This document shows positions 1 to 8,461 of a stretch of 41,351 bases of DNA, one piece after another (positions within the stretch are counted from its first letter, which is position 1; the number at the start of each line of letters is the position of its first letter). Location of the stretch: the NCBI GenBank assembly GCA_004210715.1, contig SEDB01000049.1, forward strand, positions 1 through 41,351, read 5' to 3'. The notes under the pieces were generated by a model. The model saw only the letters and a program-made list of their open reading frames with translations, was not told the origin of the DNA and made no database searches. The position numbers and the translations under genes are program-made. The DNA comes from Pedobacter sp. GTDB lineage: Bacteria; Bacteroidota; Bacteroidia; Sphingobacteriales; Sphingobacteriaceae.

Positions 1-746
1 GCCTCTTCAAAATTTATATTTAATTCATCGGCAACCATTTGCGTACCACGATCAACCAACTTGTTATTGGTTAACTGCATATCGACCATTTTGTTTCCAA
101 CTACTCTGCCTAATTGCACCATCACAGTGGTACTCAGCATATTTAAAACTAACTTTTGAGCTGTGCCTGATTTCATACGTGTAGATCCTGTAATAAATTC
201 GGGACCAACTACCACCTCAACCGGATAATCGGATTCTGCAGCGATAGGTCCGCCAGTATTACAAACGATACAACCCGTTAATACTCCAATTTTACGAGCT
301 GTATTTAAACCGCCAATAACATAAGGTGTGGTGCCAGAAGCAGCCAAACCAATTAGGCAGTCTTTATCGTTGATATTGAATTCCTCCAAATCTTTCCAGG
401 CTTGAACGGCATCATCTTCAGCAAATTCAACTGCCTTTCTAATCGCAGTATCACCACCAGCAATAATTCCGACAACCCAGTCAAAAGGCACGCCGTAAGT
501 CGGGGGGCATTCAGATGCATCAACCACACCTAAACGGCCGCTGGTTCCGGCGCCGATGTAAAATAAGCGACCACCTTTTTTCATTCTTTCGGCTACTGCC
601 GAAGTTAGTTTTTCTATTTGAGGCAAAGATTTTTCTACTGCGTAAGCAACAGTTTTATCTTCATTATTAATGCCCTGCAAAACCTCTAATACCGACATTT
701 GGTCGATATTATTATAGTTAGATTCCTGCTCGGTAACTCTGTTCAT
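1..746 (-). CDS. murQ: N-acetylmuramic acid 6-phosphate etherase (3' end outside window)
   Basis: The minus-strand frame from the ATG at 746 runs open to the window edge, giving about 248 N-terminal residues of a protein usually near 270-300. It begins MNRVTEQESNYNNIDQMS and carries the SIS-type sugar-phosphate segment GGRLFYIGAGTSGRLG, then DASECPPT, IAGGDTAIRKAVEFAEDD, LAASGTTPYVIGGL and GPEFITGSTRMKSGTAQK, all typical of MurQ. The enzyme cleaves the lactyl ether of MurNAc-6-phosphate to give GlcNAc-6-phosphate and D-lactate, recycling cytoplasmic peptidoglycan sugar. It is divergent from the S41 protease gene. No frame break is visible in the part seen; only the C-terminus is missing, at the window boundary. 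Confidence 0.95.
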   Translation of the reverse strand, partial: MNRVTEQESNYNNIDQMSVLEVLQGINNEDKTVAYAVEKSLPQIEKLTSAVAERMKKGGRLFYIGAGTSGRLGVVDASECPPTYGVPFDWVVGIIAGGDTAIRKAVEFAEDDAVQAWKDLEEFNINDKDCLIGLAASGTTPYVIGGLNTARKIGVLTGCIVCNTGGPIAAESDYPVEVVVGPEFITGSTRMKSGTAQKLVLNMLSTTVMVQLGRVVGNKMVDMQLTNNKLVDRGTQMVADELNINFEE

Positions 747-827
747 AAATTTAATTTTGATAAAATTCGGTAAATTCTTTCTAAAAAGTACCTTAAAAAC
801 TCAAAAATATGTCGGCTAAAATTCTGT

Positions 828-843
828 CGGTAAATTTTTACCG
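828..843. promoter_or_regulatory. Palindrome between murQ and the S41 protease gene
   Basis: CGGTAAA and TTTACCG form a perfect 7-bp inverted repeat around a 2-nt centre. A further CGGTAAA half-site lies near 769-775, in the same divergent intergenic region. Position and symmetry suggest a repressor or activator site serving murQ and/or the protease gene; the binding protein is unknown. Confidence 0.35.
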
Positions 844-917
844 TTAATTTATGTTAAATATTAGAAACAAAAGACAGGAAAATGTGGTTAAAAAATATGG
901 TAAGCCACTAAATTTCA

Positions 918-925
918 TAAATTTG
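918..925 (+). promoter_or_regulatory. Bacteroidota -7 promoter element before the S41 protease
   Basis: TAAATTTG matches the Bacteroidota -7 consensus TAnnTTTG and lies 10 nt before the ATG at 936, so the transcript would have a very short leader. No clear TTTG -33 box stands at the usual distance, so support is partial. Confidence 0.35.
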
Positions 926-935
926 CATAACGCTA

Positions 936-2543
936 ATGAAAAAAAATACCCGAAACAACATACTGATTGCAATAAGCTATTCTGTAATTTTAATAGTGGG
1001 TATGATTTTGGGCATAAAATTCATCAAAGATCAAGGTTTTGGTGTTAATAGGAGTCCTCAGCTTGCCAGCAATGCTGATGGAAAACTCGAAGAAATTCTT
1101 CATATCATCAACAAAAATTATGTTGACGATATTAACACTGATTCGCTACAAAATTTACCGATTGACAGCGTTTTACATCAATTAGATCCACACAGTGTTT
1201 ACTTACCACCGGTTGATGTACAAGACATGACCGACAATCTGGAAGGTAATTTCGAAGGAGTGGGCATAGAATATTACATGCTTAACGATACTATGATGGT
1301 TACTGGCGTGGTTAAGGATGGTCCTGCATATCAAGCCGGAATAAAATTAGGAGATAAAATTTTAAGCATAGACACCGCAACAGTGAGCGGAAGAAAATTA
1401 CCTAAAGACCAACTTACTGGCAGATTTAGAGGTAAAGCTGGCAGTGGTGTTAGTGTAGTGCTCATGCATAATGGAACACAGGTACAAAGCCGATTAATGG
1501 TTACCCGAGGAAAAGTTAACATTAGCAGTATAGACGCAGCTTACATGATTAACCCGGAAACTGGCTATGTAAGAATTAGCAAATTCGGCGCAAATACAGA
1601 TAACGATTTCGCTACAGCTGCAAACAATCTAAAAGCAAAGGGAATGAAAAAACTCATTCTTGATCTTCGTGATAATGGCGGAGGTTATTTTTCTGCGGCT
1701 ACAGGTTTGGCAGATCAGTTTTTACCCGAAAACAAGCTAATTGTTTACACACAAGGAAAACATGAACCGCGTACAGATTATTTCTCCACCGGCTCTGGTA
1801 CTTTTCAAAATGGAAAACTTGCTATCTTAATAAACGAAAATACTGCCTCGGCAAGTGAAATTGTTGCAGGAGCAGTACAAGATCTAGGCCGTGGAATCAT
1901 AGTTGGACGACGATCATTTGGAAAAGGTCTTGTGCAGGAACAATTTTCATTTGGCGATGGATCTGCATTGAATTTAACCATTGCCCGATATTACACTCCA
2001 TCTGGACGTAGTATCCAGAAATCTTACAAAAAAGGTTACGATGCCTACAAACATGAGCTCGACGAGCGAATGATGGATGGTGAGTTAACTGGCGATCGCA
2101 CTTCATTTCAAGATTCTATAGAAAAAGCAGAAGGCGTAAATATTCCTAGCAATAAAAAAGTAAAACCTAGTGGTGGTATTCAACCCGATGTTTTTGTGAA
2201 ACTAGACACAGCAGGATACAATAGATTTTATGCTACTCTGGTAAGCAAAAAAGTATTATCAGATTATGTTTTCAATGCTCTTACCAATAAATACAACGCA
2301 AATTTTGTAGAGCAAAATATTAATTCTTTTACACTTGGAGATAATGATTTTAAAGATTTCATCGGGTATCTACAACGTAAAAATGTTCAGATTGATCGTT
2401 TTCAATTGTACAATTCTAGATCAGTAATCCTTAATGATTTGAAGGCATTGCTTTGCCGTTACTACCTTGGCGATGTAGGTTATTATCGATCTGCAAACCA
2501 AACCGACAATGCAGTAAAACAAGCGCTCGTTAACCTGCAATAA
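936..2543 (+). CDS. S41 family C-terminal processing peptidase with PDZ domain
   Basis: This 535-residue protein has an N-terminal membrane anchor or uncleaved signal (about 9-30), a PDZ domain (about 100-190, with FEGVGIEY and GPAYQAGIKLGDKILSID) and an S41 protease core. The catalytic dyad is visible: Ser305 in NENTASASEIV and Lys330 in RRSFGKGLVQ, 25 residues apart as in Ctp/Prc proteases. A Bacteroidota-style C-terminal extension follows. Such enzymes act in the periplasm, cutting near the C-termini of envelope proteins. The ATG at 936 gives the N-terminal anchor; an overlapping short frame starting at 851 is not needed. The gene appears complete and is transcribed away from murQ. Confidence 0.9.
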   Translation: MKKNTRNNILIAISYSVILIVGMILGIKFIKDQGFGVNRSPQLASNADGKLEEILHIINKNYVDDINTDSLQNLPIDSVLHQLDPHSVYLPPVDVQDMTDNLEGNFEGVGIEYYMLNDTMMVTGVVKDGPAYQAGIKLGDKILSIDTATVSGRKLPKDQLTGRFRGKAGSGVSVVLMHNGTQVQSRLMVTRGKVNISSIDAAYMINPETGYVRISKFGANTDNDFATAANNLKAKGMKKLILDLRDNGGGYFSAATGLADQFLPENKLIVYTQGKHEPRTDYFSTGSGTFQNGKLAILINENTASASEIVAGAVQDLGRGIIVGRRSFGKGLVQEQFSFGDGSALNLTIARYYTPSGRSIQKSYKKGYDAYKHELDERMMDGELTGDRTSFQDSIEKAEGVNIPSNKKVKPSGGIQPDVFVKLDTAGYNRFYATLVSKKVLSDYVFNALTNKYNANFVEQNINSFTLGDNDFKDFIGYLQRKNVQIDRFQLYNSRSVILNDLKALLCRYYLGDVGYYRSANQTDNAVKQALVNLQ

Positions 2544-2631
2544 GCACATTCCATTTCTTAACTAAAATTTCATATAGAAGCATTTTAAATTTAATTCCAA
2601 AACGTATATTCGTCTATCTAAAACGCTCGAT

Positions 2632-3135
2632 ATGATAGAAACTGACAGGCTAATTCTAAAACCATTAACCCACAATCAGCTTTTAAAATATATAAAAGAT
2701 GATCACTCGCTAGAGAAAGAGCTGAACCTTTTACCAACAAAAAAAAATATTTCCAAATCGCTGCATGATGCCTTAGCACAAACCATTTTACCCAATGTTT
2801 TTGATAAGGATAAAGATTACCTATACCATACACTATGGACAATTATTTCCAAACCTGACAATAGAATGGTTGGTGATATTTGTTTTGTTGGCGAGCCTGA
2901 TCCCGAAGGCGAAATTGAAATTGGATACGGAACTTATGAAGAATTCAGAGGCAAAGGTTTTATGACTGAAGCTATAGGCAGAATCATTGATTGGGCAAAA
3001 CAGCAACCTAAGGTAAAATCGATTTTTGCCGCTACCGAAAAGGAAAATATTGCATCGTACTCCATACTCGAAAAGAATCATTTTCTGCATATTGGAGAAG
3101 TGGATGATATGTTGAGCTGGAAAATTACTTTTTAA
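2632..3135 (+). CDS. GNAT acetyltransferase, RimJ/RimL-like
   Basis: A 167-residue single-domain protein. It starts with METDRLILKPL-like sequence (MIETDRLILKPL), typical of RimJ/RimL-type GNAT proteins, and carries the acetyl-CoA loop YEEFRGKGFMTEAIGRIIDWA at about 102-122, followed by ATEKENIASYSILEKNHF, the usual beta6-alpha4 segment. It probably transfers an acetyl group from acetyl-CoA to an amine; the substrate (protein N-terminus or small molecule) cannot be told from sequence. It is convergent with the next GNAT gene, with only 3 nt between the stop codons. Confidence 0.8.
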   Translation: MIETDRLILKPLTHNQLLKYIKDDHSLEKELNLLPTKKNISKSLHDALAQTILPNVFDKDKDYLYHTLWTIISKPDNRMVGDICFVGEPDPEGEIEIGYGTYEEFRGKGFMTEAIGRIIDWAKQQPKVKSIFAATEKENIASYSILEKNHFLHIGEVDDMLSWKITF

Positions 3136-3138
3136 ATA

Positions 3139-3648
3139 CTACACAATAATCTCAAATAGGCTCAAACTGATTCCTTCGTAGTGCTTTGGCAAGCCTTCTG
3201 ATTTTTGAAGGTGGACTACCCCAACATATTCAAAACCACAACTGGTGTAATATTCCAAAAGCTTTTCATTATCTGACCAGGTATCCATCCGGATGTATTT
3301 GATTTCTTTTTCGGCTGTATATTTCTTTGCCCATTTGATAATTTCTTTAACAAATGAATAACCTCTGAAATCAGGATGGGTAACAATACGATGTATATAA
3401 ATAGAATCATGATCACGATCGCCCCAAATGAGCGGATCGGTAAAGGTTACAGCAAAAACACAGGCTACCTTTCCATCAACTAAAATTTTATACTGACGGC
3501 TTTCCTCAATTTCAGTTTGCACCATTTCCCAGCTAAAGCCTTGCCAATGTTTGTTAAAAACCTTTTTCTGATGCGCAATAGCCATGTCGTAGAAATCAAA
3601 AATGACGTCAATATCTTTTGTTTGGCTGTTTTTAACTTCAATTTGCAT
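3139..3648 (-). CDS. GNAT family N-acetyltransferase
   Basis: A 169-residue protein starting at the ATG at 3648. The central part IYIHRIVTHPDFRGYSFVKEIIKWAKKYT contains the GNAT acetyl-CoA-binding turn in a degenerate form (FRGYSFVKEII instead of the classic R/Q-x-x-G-x-G/A). The C-terminal DTWSDNEKLLEYYTSCGFEYVGV is the usual family ending. It resembles acetyltransferases of small molecules, but the substrate is unknown. It stands alone on the minus strand between the RimL-like gene and a bidirectional hairpin. Confidence 0.75.
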   Translation of the reverse strand: MQIEVKNSQTKDIDVIFDFYDMAIAHQKKVFNKHWQGFSWEMVQTEIEESRQYKILVDGKVACVFAVTFTDPLIWGDRDHDSIYIHRIVTHPDFRGYSFVKEIIKWAKKYTAEKEIKYIRMDTWSDNEKLLEYYTSCGFEYVGVVHLQKSEGLPKHYEGISLSLFEIIV

Positions 3649-3704
3649 GAGGCGAAGATATGAAATCCTGATTAGTTTAATTAAACCTGATTGTAGTGGA
3701 AATA

Positions 3705-3723
3705 TCCCGATTTTTCATCGGGA
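3705..3723. repeat. Short hairpin, TCCCGAT family
   Basis: TCCCGAT and ATCGGGA form a perfect 7-bp stem around a 5-nt loop. The same core occurs in a longer 12-bp hairpin at 24344-24372, which suggests a dispersed intergenic repeat family. Confidence 0.45.
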
Positions 3724-3731
3724 ATTGAAAC

Positions 3732-3777
3732 AAAAAGCAGGGCTGCATTTCCAAATGGAATACAAGCCCTGCTTTTC
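3732..3777 (-). terminator. Terminator downstream of der
   Basis: AAAAGCAGGGCT and AGCCCTGCTTTT form a perfect 12-bp stem with A-rich and T-rich flanks, so it could act in both directions. It lies just beyond the der stop codon at 3803, and on the minus strand the stem ends in a T run. The 20-nt loop holds a smaller inner inverted repeat. Confidence 0.75.
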
Positions 3778-3802
3778 TAAATATTATTCCGAAACCTTAA
3801 TA

Positions 3803-5104
3803 CTATTTCTGTCTGAAATAAATTTGGATTGGTGCTCCAGAGAAATCGAAATTCTCTCTCAATTTATTTTCGATGAAACGTTTGTATGGATCTTTAATGT
3901 ACTGCGGCAAATTGCAGAAAAAGGCAAACATTGGCGAAGTAGCATTAATTTGCGTGATATATTTAATTTTAATATGCTTTCCTTTTAATGCCGGAGGTGG
4001 AAACTTCTCGATTAAAGGCAACATTACATCATTTAATTTTGATGTAGGGATTTTCTTACTACGGTTTTTATAAACCTCTAGTGCAGCCTCAATCGCTTTG
4101 AAAATACGTTGTTTGTTCAACACAGAAGTAAATACGATTGGCACATCAGTAAAAGGACGAATACGTTCGTGAATCTGCTCTTCAAAAGCCTTCATCGTTT
4201 GAGTATTTTTCTCAATTAAATCCCACTTGTTTACCAATATTACGATACCTTTTTTATTCTTTTCAGCAAGGTGGAAAATATTGATATCCTGACTTTCAAT
4301 ACCTTCTACAGCATCGATCATCAACACCACCACATCGGCTTCTTCTAAAGCTTTAATGGTACGCATTACTGAATAAAATTCTAAGTTTTCTTTTACCTTA
4401 GTTTTTTTACGCAATCCAGCAGTATCAATTAACATAAACTCATGACCAAACTGGTTGTAATGAATTTTAATCGAATCGCGGGTTGTACCAGCATTTGCCG
4501 TTACAATGTTACGCTCTTTACCAATTAAGGCATTTACCAATGATGATTTACCCACATTCGGACGACCAGCGATGGTAATTTTCGGCAATTGATTCTCCTC
4601 TTCCGGGATATCTTCAAAGTTTTTTACAACCTCATCCAATAACTCTCCAGTACCTGAACCAGTCATTGATGAAAGTGGATAAACCTCGCCTAAACCAAAA
4701 CCATAAAAAGTATGAATTTCGTTATATAATGCAGTATTATCTACTTTATTCGCACAAACAAAAACTGGCTTGTTACTCCTGCGTAAAACCTGGGCAATAT
4801 CATCGTCCAAATCTGTAATACCTGTAGTAACATCCACCATAAAAACCAAAACGCTGGCTTCTTCAATAGCGATCATTACCTGCTCACGAATGGCCGCTTC
4901 ATAAACATCCTCAGAGTTTGCTACATAACCTCCAGTATCAATTACCGTAAATTGTCTGTTTGTCCACTCGCCTACACCATAATGTCTATCGCGGGTTACG
5001 CCGCTCATATCATCTACAATAGCCTTGCGACTTTCGGTTAATCTATTAAAAAGGGTGCTCTTGCCTACGTTTGGCCTGCCTACGATGGCGATAATATTAC
5101 TCAT
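3803..5104 (-). CDS. der: Ribosome biogenesis GTPase Der (EngA)
   Basis: From the ATG at 5104 the frame encodes 433 residues, a normal length for Der, beginning [17 protein letters not shown]. There are two G domains in tandem: the first with [13 protein letters not shown] and NKVD, the second with [13 protein letters not shown] and NKWD. A KH-like C-terminal domain follows, ending [13 protein letters not shown]. Der is an essential cytoplasmic GTPase that helps assemble the 50S ribosomal subunit. The open frame continues upstream without a stop into a truncated exported thioredoxin-like sequence. I choose the internal ATG because Der must be cytoplasmic and the family starts exactly there. 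The era GTPase gene lies just upstream on the same strand. Confidence 0.95.
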   Translation of the reverse strand: MSNIIAIVGRPNVGKSTLFNRLTESRKAIVDDMSGVTRDRHYGVGEWTNRQFTVIDTGGYVANSEDVYEAAIREQVMIAIEEASVLVFMVDVTTGITDLDDDIAQVLRRSNKPVFVCANKVDNTALYNEIHTFYGFGLGEVYPLSSMTGSGTGELLDEVVKNFEDIPEEENQLPKITIAGRPNVGKSSLVNALIGKERNIVTANAGTTRDSIKIHYNQFGHEFMLIDTAGLRKKTKVKENLEFYSVMRTIKALEEADVVVLMIDAVEGIESQDINIFHLAEKNKKGIVILVNKWDLIEKNTQTMKAFEEQIHERIRPFTDVPIVFTSVLNKQRIFKAIEAALEVYKNRSKKIPTSKLNDVMLPLIEKFPPPALKGKHIKIKYITQINATSPMFAFFCNLPQYIKDPYKRFIENKLRENFDFSGAPIQIYFRQK

Positions 5105-5533
5105 TTCGTGTATTATTCCTTTAGGATCTATTAAAATAGCATGCGGAATACCTGTTACTTCAAGTGCGTTTTTCACTTTGGCTTTGGTATCAATTGCTTC
5201 AAAATATTGGATTTTCGGATTATTAAATGCCTCAACCTTTTCTGCCGTTTCATCAGAAACACCAATGATGACCAACTGATCGCCATATTTTTTCTGAATT
5301 TCGTTTAGTACCGGAATGTATGCCCTACAAGGACCACACCAGGTCGCCCAGAAATCAATCAAAACGAATTTACCTTCCGTATTCGGCTGTTTGGAGATCC
5401 ATTTTTCTACAACCAACTTTGGTGCTTTTTCATTTAAAACCGATTTAGCCCAAAGCTTTTTACCATTGTTGGTTTCCTGTGCCAAAGCTGAAAAGCCAGT
5501 TAAAAATAAGAGCGCAATTAAAAGTTTTTTCAT
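5105..5533 (-). pseudogene. TlpA-like thioredoxin, C-terminally truncated and fused in frame to der
   Basis: The ATG at 5533 begins a signal peptide (about 1-19, [19 protein letters not shown]), followed by a thioredoxin-like domain with WCGPC (Trp65, Cys66, Cys69) and the cis-Pro loop [13 protein letters not shown] (Pro130). Such proteins act in the periplasm as thiol-disulfide reductases. After residue 143 (PKGIIHE) the frame runs straight into the first Met of Der. A complete TlpA/ResA-like domain would continue for roughly 20-30 more residues (last strand and helix), so that part and any intergenic spacer are missing. An exported Der GTPase makes no biological sense; I read this as a deletion junction, real or from assembly. 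Confidence 0.75.
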
Positions 5534-5548
5534 GCCTAAATTTCGAAA

Positions 5549-6445
5549 TTAATTGTCGTATCCGAAGCTTTTAAGGTAATTTTTCTTACTTCTCCAATCC
5601 GGAATTACTTTCACAAAAAGTTCTAAAAATACTTTTGTATCTAAAAACTTTTCTACTTCTAAACGTGCTTCTGTACCAACTTTCTTCAGCATACTTCCAC
5701 CAGTTCCTATTAAGATGTTTTTTTGGGAATCGCGTTCAACAACAATTTCTGCCATGATGCGAACCATAGCGCCTTTACCATTTTTAAGTTCCTCTTCTTT
5801 AAAGCTTTTCACAATTACTTCCGTACTGTAAGGAATCTCTTTCTGGTAATTCAGAAAAATTTTCTCACGTATAATTTCAGAAACAAAGAAACGTTCAGAG
5901 CGATCTGTTAATTCTTCTTTATCATAATATGCCGGATGCTCTGGCAATAAATCCAGAACATGAGCCATAATTCCATCCACATTGTGTTTATGTAAAGCAG
6001 AAATGGCATAAATAGAAACCGGATTGAGCTTTTCTTGCCAATAGGCAATCTTTTCATCAACCTGCTCTTGCAAGGCCTTGTCAATTTTATTAATTAACAC
6101 AATGGTAGGGATGTTTCTGTCTAAGATTTTATCCAAAACATCATCCTCATCATGCGTTTCGTTAATGTCGGTTACAAATAAAAGCACGTCAGCATCTGTT
6201 AAAGATCCATTTACAAAACTCATCATACTCTCTTGCAAAGAATATTTAGGCTTGATTATACCGGGAGTATCAGAAAAAACAATCTGATAATCTTCTTCAT
6301 TTACAATACCTAAAATACGATGTCTTGTGGTTTGCGCTTTAGGAGTTATGATGCTAAGTCGCTCGCCAACAAGCACATTCATTAGGGTAGATTTACCTAC
6401 ATTTGGTTTACCTATTATACTAACAAAACCTGCTTTATGCGCCAT
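5549..6445 (-). CDS. era: GTPase Era
   Basis: A 298-residue protein from the ATG at 6445 (MAHKAGFVSIIGKPNVGKST); the in-frame extension to 6478 adds 11 residues that are not family-like. The G domain shows GKPNVGKST (12-20), DTPG and NKID. The C-terminal KH domain has the turn GTGGSMLKKVGTEAR and ends WRSKKNYLKSFGYDN. Era binds 16S rRNA near its 3' end and is needed for 30S maturation. It lies 15 nt upstream of the thioredoxin/der frame and is probably co-transcribed with it. The promoter element at 6467-6498 points the other way, towards the tRNA genes. Confidence 0.95.
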   Translation of the reverse strand: MAHKAGFVSIIGKPNVGKSTLMNVLVGERLSIITPKAQTTRHRILGIVNEEDYQIVFSDTPGIIKPKYSLQESMMSFVNGSLTDADVLLFVTDINETHDEDDVLDKILDRNIPTIVLINKIDKALQEQVDEKIAYWQEKLNPVSIYAISALHKHNVDGIMAHVLDLLPEHPAYYDKEELTDRSERFFVSEIIREKIFLNYQKEIPYSTEVIVKSFKEEELKNGKGAMVRIMAEIVVERDSQKNILIGTGGSMLKKVGTEARLEVEKFLDTKVFLELFVKVIPDWRSKKNYLKSFGYDN

Positions 6446-6466
6446 AGAAATATTTTTTAAAAAAAA

Positions 6467-6498
6467 TTTGCAGCACAAAGAAACGAATTATATCTTTG
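6467..6498 (+). promoter_or_regulatory. Bacteroidota promoter for the first tRNA pair
   Basis: TTTG at 6467-6470 and TATCTTTG at 6491-6498 are separated by 20 nt, matching the Bacteroidota housekeeping consensus (TTTG, 19-21 nt, TAnnTTTG). The first tRNA begins 62 nt beyond the -7 box. Confidence 0.7.
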
Positions 6499-6559
6499 CA
6501 TTCCAATTCGGAAACAGAGTTAAGGATTTAATTCAAAAGAAAAAACGAGTTGTATAGAG

Positions 6560-6635
<76 letters not shown>

Positions 6636-6716
6636 AGTAGATTGATGATGGTTGGTTCGCGAATTTAGATTTGAAAATAATCGTAATTCTAGAATTTAAA
6701 CTCTAAAATTGAAAAT

Positions 6717-6788
6717 GGCCCGTTCGTCTAGGGGTGAGGACGCCAGATTTTCATTCTGGAAACAGGGGTTCGATTCCCCTACGGGCTA
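6717..6788 (+). tRNA. tRNA-Glu (TTC), copy 1
   Basis: Acceptor arms GGCCCGT and ACGGGCT pair (one G-T at position 1-72), and the anticodon loop holds TTC for glutamate. Unlike copy 2, CCA is not encoded: the bases after the discriminator A are CAG. A terminator-like hairpin follows 10 nt later. Confidence 0.93.
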
Positions 6789-6798
6789 CAGGAATAAC

Positions 6799-6842
6799 AA
6801 AAAGTTGATTTAAAGCGATACCGCTGACGATCAACTTTTTTT
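6799..6842 (+). terminator. Terminator after the first tRNA pair
   Basis: AAAAAGTTGAT and ATCAACTTTTT form an 11-bp stem around a 20-nt loop, continuing into a T run. It lies just past tRNA-Glu copy 1. The rest of 6843-7000 shows no convincing gene. Confidence 0.65.
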
Positions 6843-7000
6843 CGTTTACGGGTATCGTTTGGGATTGTGCCTGTTGGGAGTTTTGCTTCCCCTATATCTT
6901 CCCCCTTTTTGCAAGACCAATAAAAAATCAGCCACAAGAAAAATAATTCACTAAAAATCAAGCAGATAATTTAAATATCAAATAAAAGTTTGTGAAGCCT

Positions 7001-7030
7001 TTTGAAAACTGAAAATATTATATACCTTTG
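7001..7030 (+). promoter_or_regulatory. Bacteroidota promoter for the second tRNA pair
   Basis: TTTG at 7001-7004 and TACCTTTG at 7023-7030, separated by 18 nt, match the Bacteroidota consensus. The second tRNA-fMet begins 38 nt further on, so copy 2 has its own promoter. Confidence 0.65.
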
Positions 7031-7067
7031 CACTCCTTCAAACGAAGAATCTTTTGAAGATATAGAG

Positions 7068-7143
<76 letters not shown>

Positions 7144-7224
7144 AGTAGATTGACGATGGTAGGTTTACGAATTTAGATTTGAAAATAATCGTAATTCTAG
7201 AATCTAAACTCTAAAATTGAAAAT

Positions 7225-7299
7225 GGCCCGTTCGTCTAGGGGTGAGGACGCCAGATTTTCATTCTGGAAACAGGGGTTCGATTCCCCTACGGGCTACCA
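7225..7299 (+). tRNA. tRNA-Glu (TTC), copy 2
   Basis: The same 72-nt body as copy 1, but followed by an encoded CCA (7297-7299). Its 3' part overlaps, on the opposite strand, the end of a truncated membrane-protein reading frame. No terminator hairpin is visible directly after it. Confidence 0.92.
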
Positions 7300-7447
7300 C
7301 AATTGCAACCCCTAAAATAAATAAGGTGGCACTGCTCTTCACTATGGTTTGAAGACTCACGATTTCTATTCCCCAAATCCTTAAACCCAATATACCTAAA
7401 AAGGCAATGATCAATAGAACGATAATAATTCCAATAACTTTTTTCAT
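7259..7447 (-). pseudogene. Small membrane protein, 3' end replaced by tRNA-Glu sequence
   Basis: From the ATG at 7447 the frame encodes 62 residues: MKKVIGIIIVLLIIAFLGIL, a second hydrophobic stretch (about 39-51), then ARRGIEPLFPE. The last 11 residues are the reverse complement of tRNA-Glu, a well-known false protein ending, so the real C-terminus is absent. The gene starts 9 nt after the SPFH gene's stop codon and was probably the third gene of that operon. I do not recognise the family. The tRNA has either been placed into the gene by duplication or joined to it by a deletion. Confidence 0.6.
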
Positions 7448-7456
7448 AACCAATCT

Positions 7457-8458
7457 TTAAAATCTACTTAACCAATCTTTCTTTTTTTGATCAAACTCAT
7501 CTTGCGTAATGATACCTTCGTCCAGCAAAAGTTTAAGTTGCTGTAATTTTATAACAGGATCAGCAGTTGAAGAATCGATCTGTTCATTTCTGATGGTATC
7601 AAAAGTTTTCCCGATCTCCATCCCTACCCCAAATTGCAAACCTGCACCGGCCAAACCGCCTTCATTACGGGCCGCATCCCTTAATGCCCGCAGTTTTTCG
7701 AGTTCTACGTAAGTCAGTCCACCCTCTCCAGCAGCCAAATTATCAGCGGTGATATTTGCAATTCTATCAATACGCTCCTTGGTACCCTCATCAAACATGG
7801 TCCCGTTAAGTTTAAAATCAGTTAATGTAAAACCTAAGTTTTCGACCTCACCATTTATTTGATCTTTAATTTCCTGAGAAAGCTGAGGCAATTGCGCATC
7901 AATATTTTGATAAGAAACTCCACTTTGTGCAAGTGAAGAAGCTATACCCTGTGGAAATCTGCTTTGCAACATTTGCCTTGCATCTAACACTGAATAGTAA
8001 TCGGCAGAACCAATTACATTAAAAAATAAGTGTTTTGCATCAGTAATTTTAAATGAAAATGAACCGTTTGCACCAAGCTCTACTGGAATTTTATAAACCG
8101 GATCTACATATTTAATTGCCTGCGAAGTCCCCCAGCCCTGGTTTACATTTTCTGAAGTGCGATAGAAATACACTTTAAGTTTATGCTCACTCTCAAAAGC
8201 GGTACGTAACTTTAACAAGGTGGTTATAAACGGGTGGTTATCTGTTTCAATATCATAAATCCCTTCAGTGGTAATTTCGTCGGTTAGTTTTCCTTCATAC
8301 ACTAAAAGAACACCTTGACCAGGCCCCACAATTAACTTACTGGCATTTTTAAGCTCATCGTTTACAGACAGAAATTTATAAACCAAAATCTCCGGATTTT
8401 GATTATCCCATTCGATAACTTGAGATAATTGATTTTTAAAAAATTTCATAATTCCCAT
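7457..8458 (-). CDS. SPFH-domain protein with C-terminal SHOCT motif
   Basis: This 333-residue protein (MGIMKFFKNQLSQVIEWDNQ) has an N-terminal SPFH/Band-7-like region resembling the virion-core-like or YdjI group: GPGQGVLLVYEGKLTDEITTEGIYDIETDNHPF and a long FKLNGTMFDEGTKERIDRI segment. A glycine/alanine-rich stretch (AGAGLQFGVGMEIGKTFD) follows, then a SHOCT helix pair at the C-terminus (LQQLKLLLDEGIITQDEFDQKKKDWL). No membrane helix is evident, as in YdjI. SPFH proteins of this group assemble at membranes, often through a zinc-ribbon membrane partner. The start codon lies 3 nt after the upstream gene's stop, so the two are probably translationally coupled. Confidence 0.8.
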   Translation of the reverse strand: MGIMKFFKNQLSQVIEWDNQNPEILVYKFLSVNDELKNASKLIVGPGQGVLLVYEGKLTDEITTEGIYDIETDNHPFITTLLKLRTAFESEHKLKVYFYRTSENVNQGWGTSQAIKYVDPVYKIPVELGANGSFSFKITDAKHLFFNVIGSADYYSVLDARQMLQSRFPQGIASSLAQSGVSYQNIDAQLPQLSQEIKDQINGEVENLGFTLTDFKLNGTMFDEGTKERIDRIANITADNLAAGEGGLTYVELEKLRALRDAARNEGGLAGAGLQFGVGMEIGKTFDTIRNEQIDSSTADPVIKLQQLKLLLDEGIITQDEFDQKKKDWLSRF

Positions 8459-8461
8459 AAC

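Noticed and set aside
851..1048. Frame overlapping the start of the S41 protease
   Set aside because: It runs out of frame through the protease signal region and lacks any domain; the -7 element at 918 lies inside it.
3602..3988. Plus-strand 128-residue frame across the der terminator
   Set aside because: It covers the start of one real gene, the terminator hairpin and the end of der on the opposite strand; no domain and no ribosome site.
3803..5533. A real bifunctional thioredoxin-GTPase enzyme
   Set aside because: The thioredoxin part is exported and truncated, while Der must be cytoplasmic; the junction coincides exactly with the normal start of Der. Deletion is far more likely than a functional fusion.
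6779..6961. Minus-strand 60-residue frame between the tRNA pairs
   Set aside because: It begins with a hydrophobic stretch but ends in the complement of tRNA-Glu and crosses the terminator; no family features.
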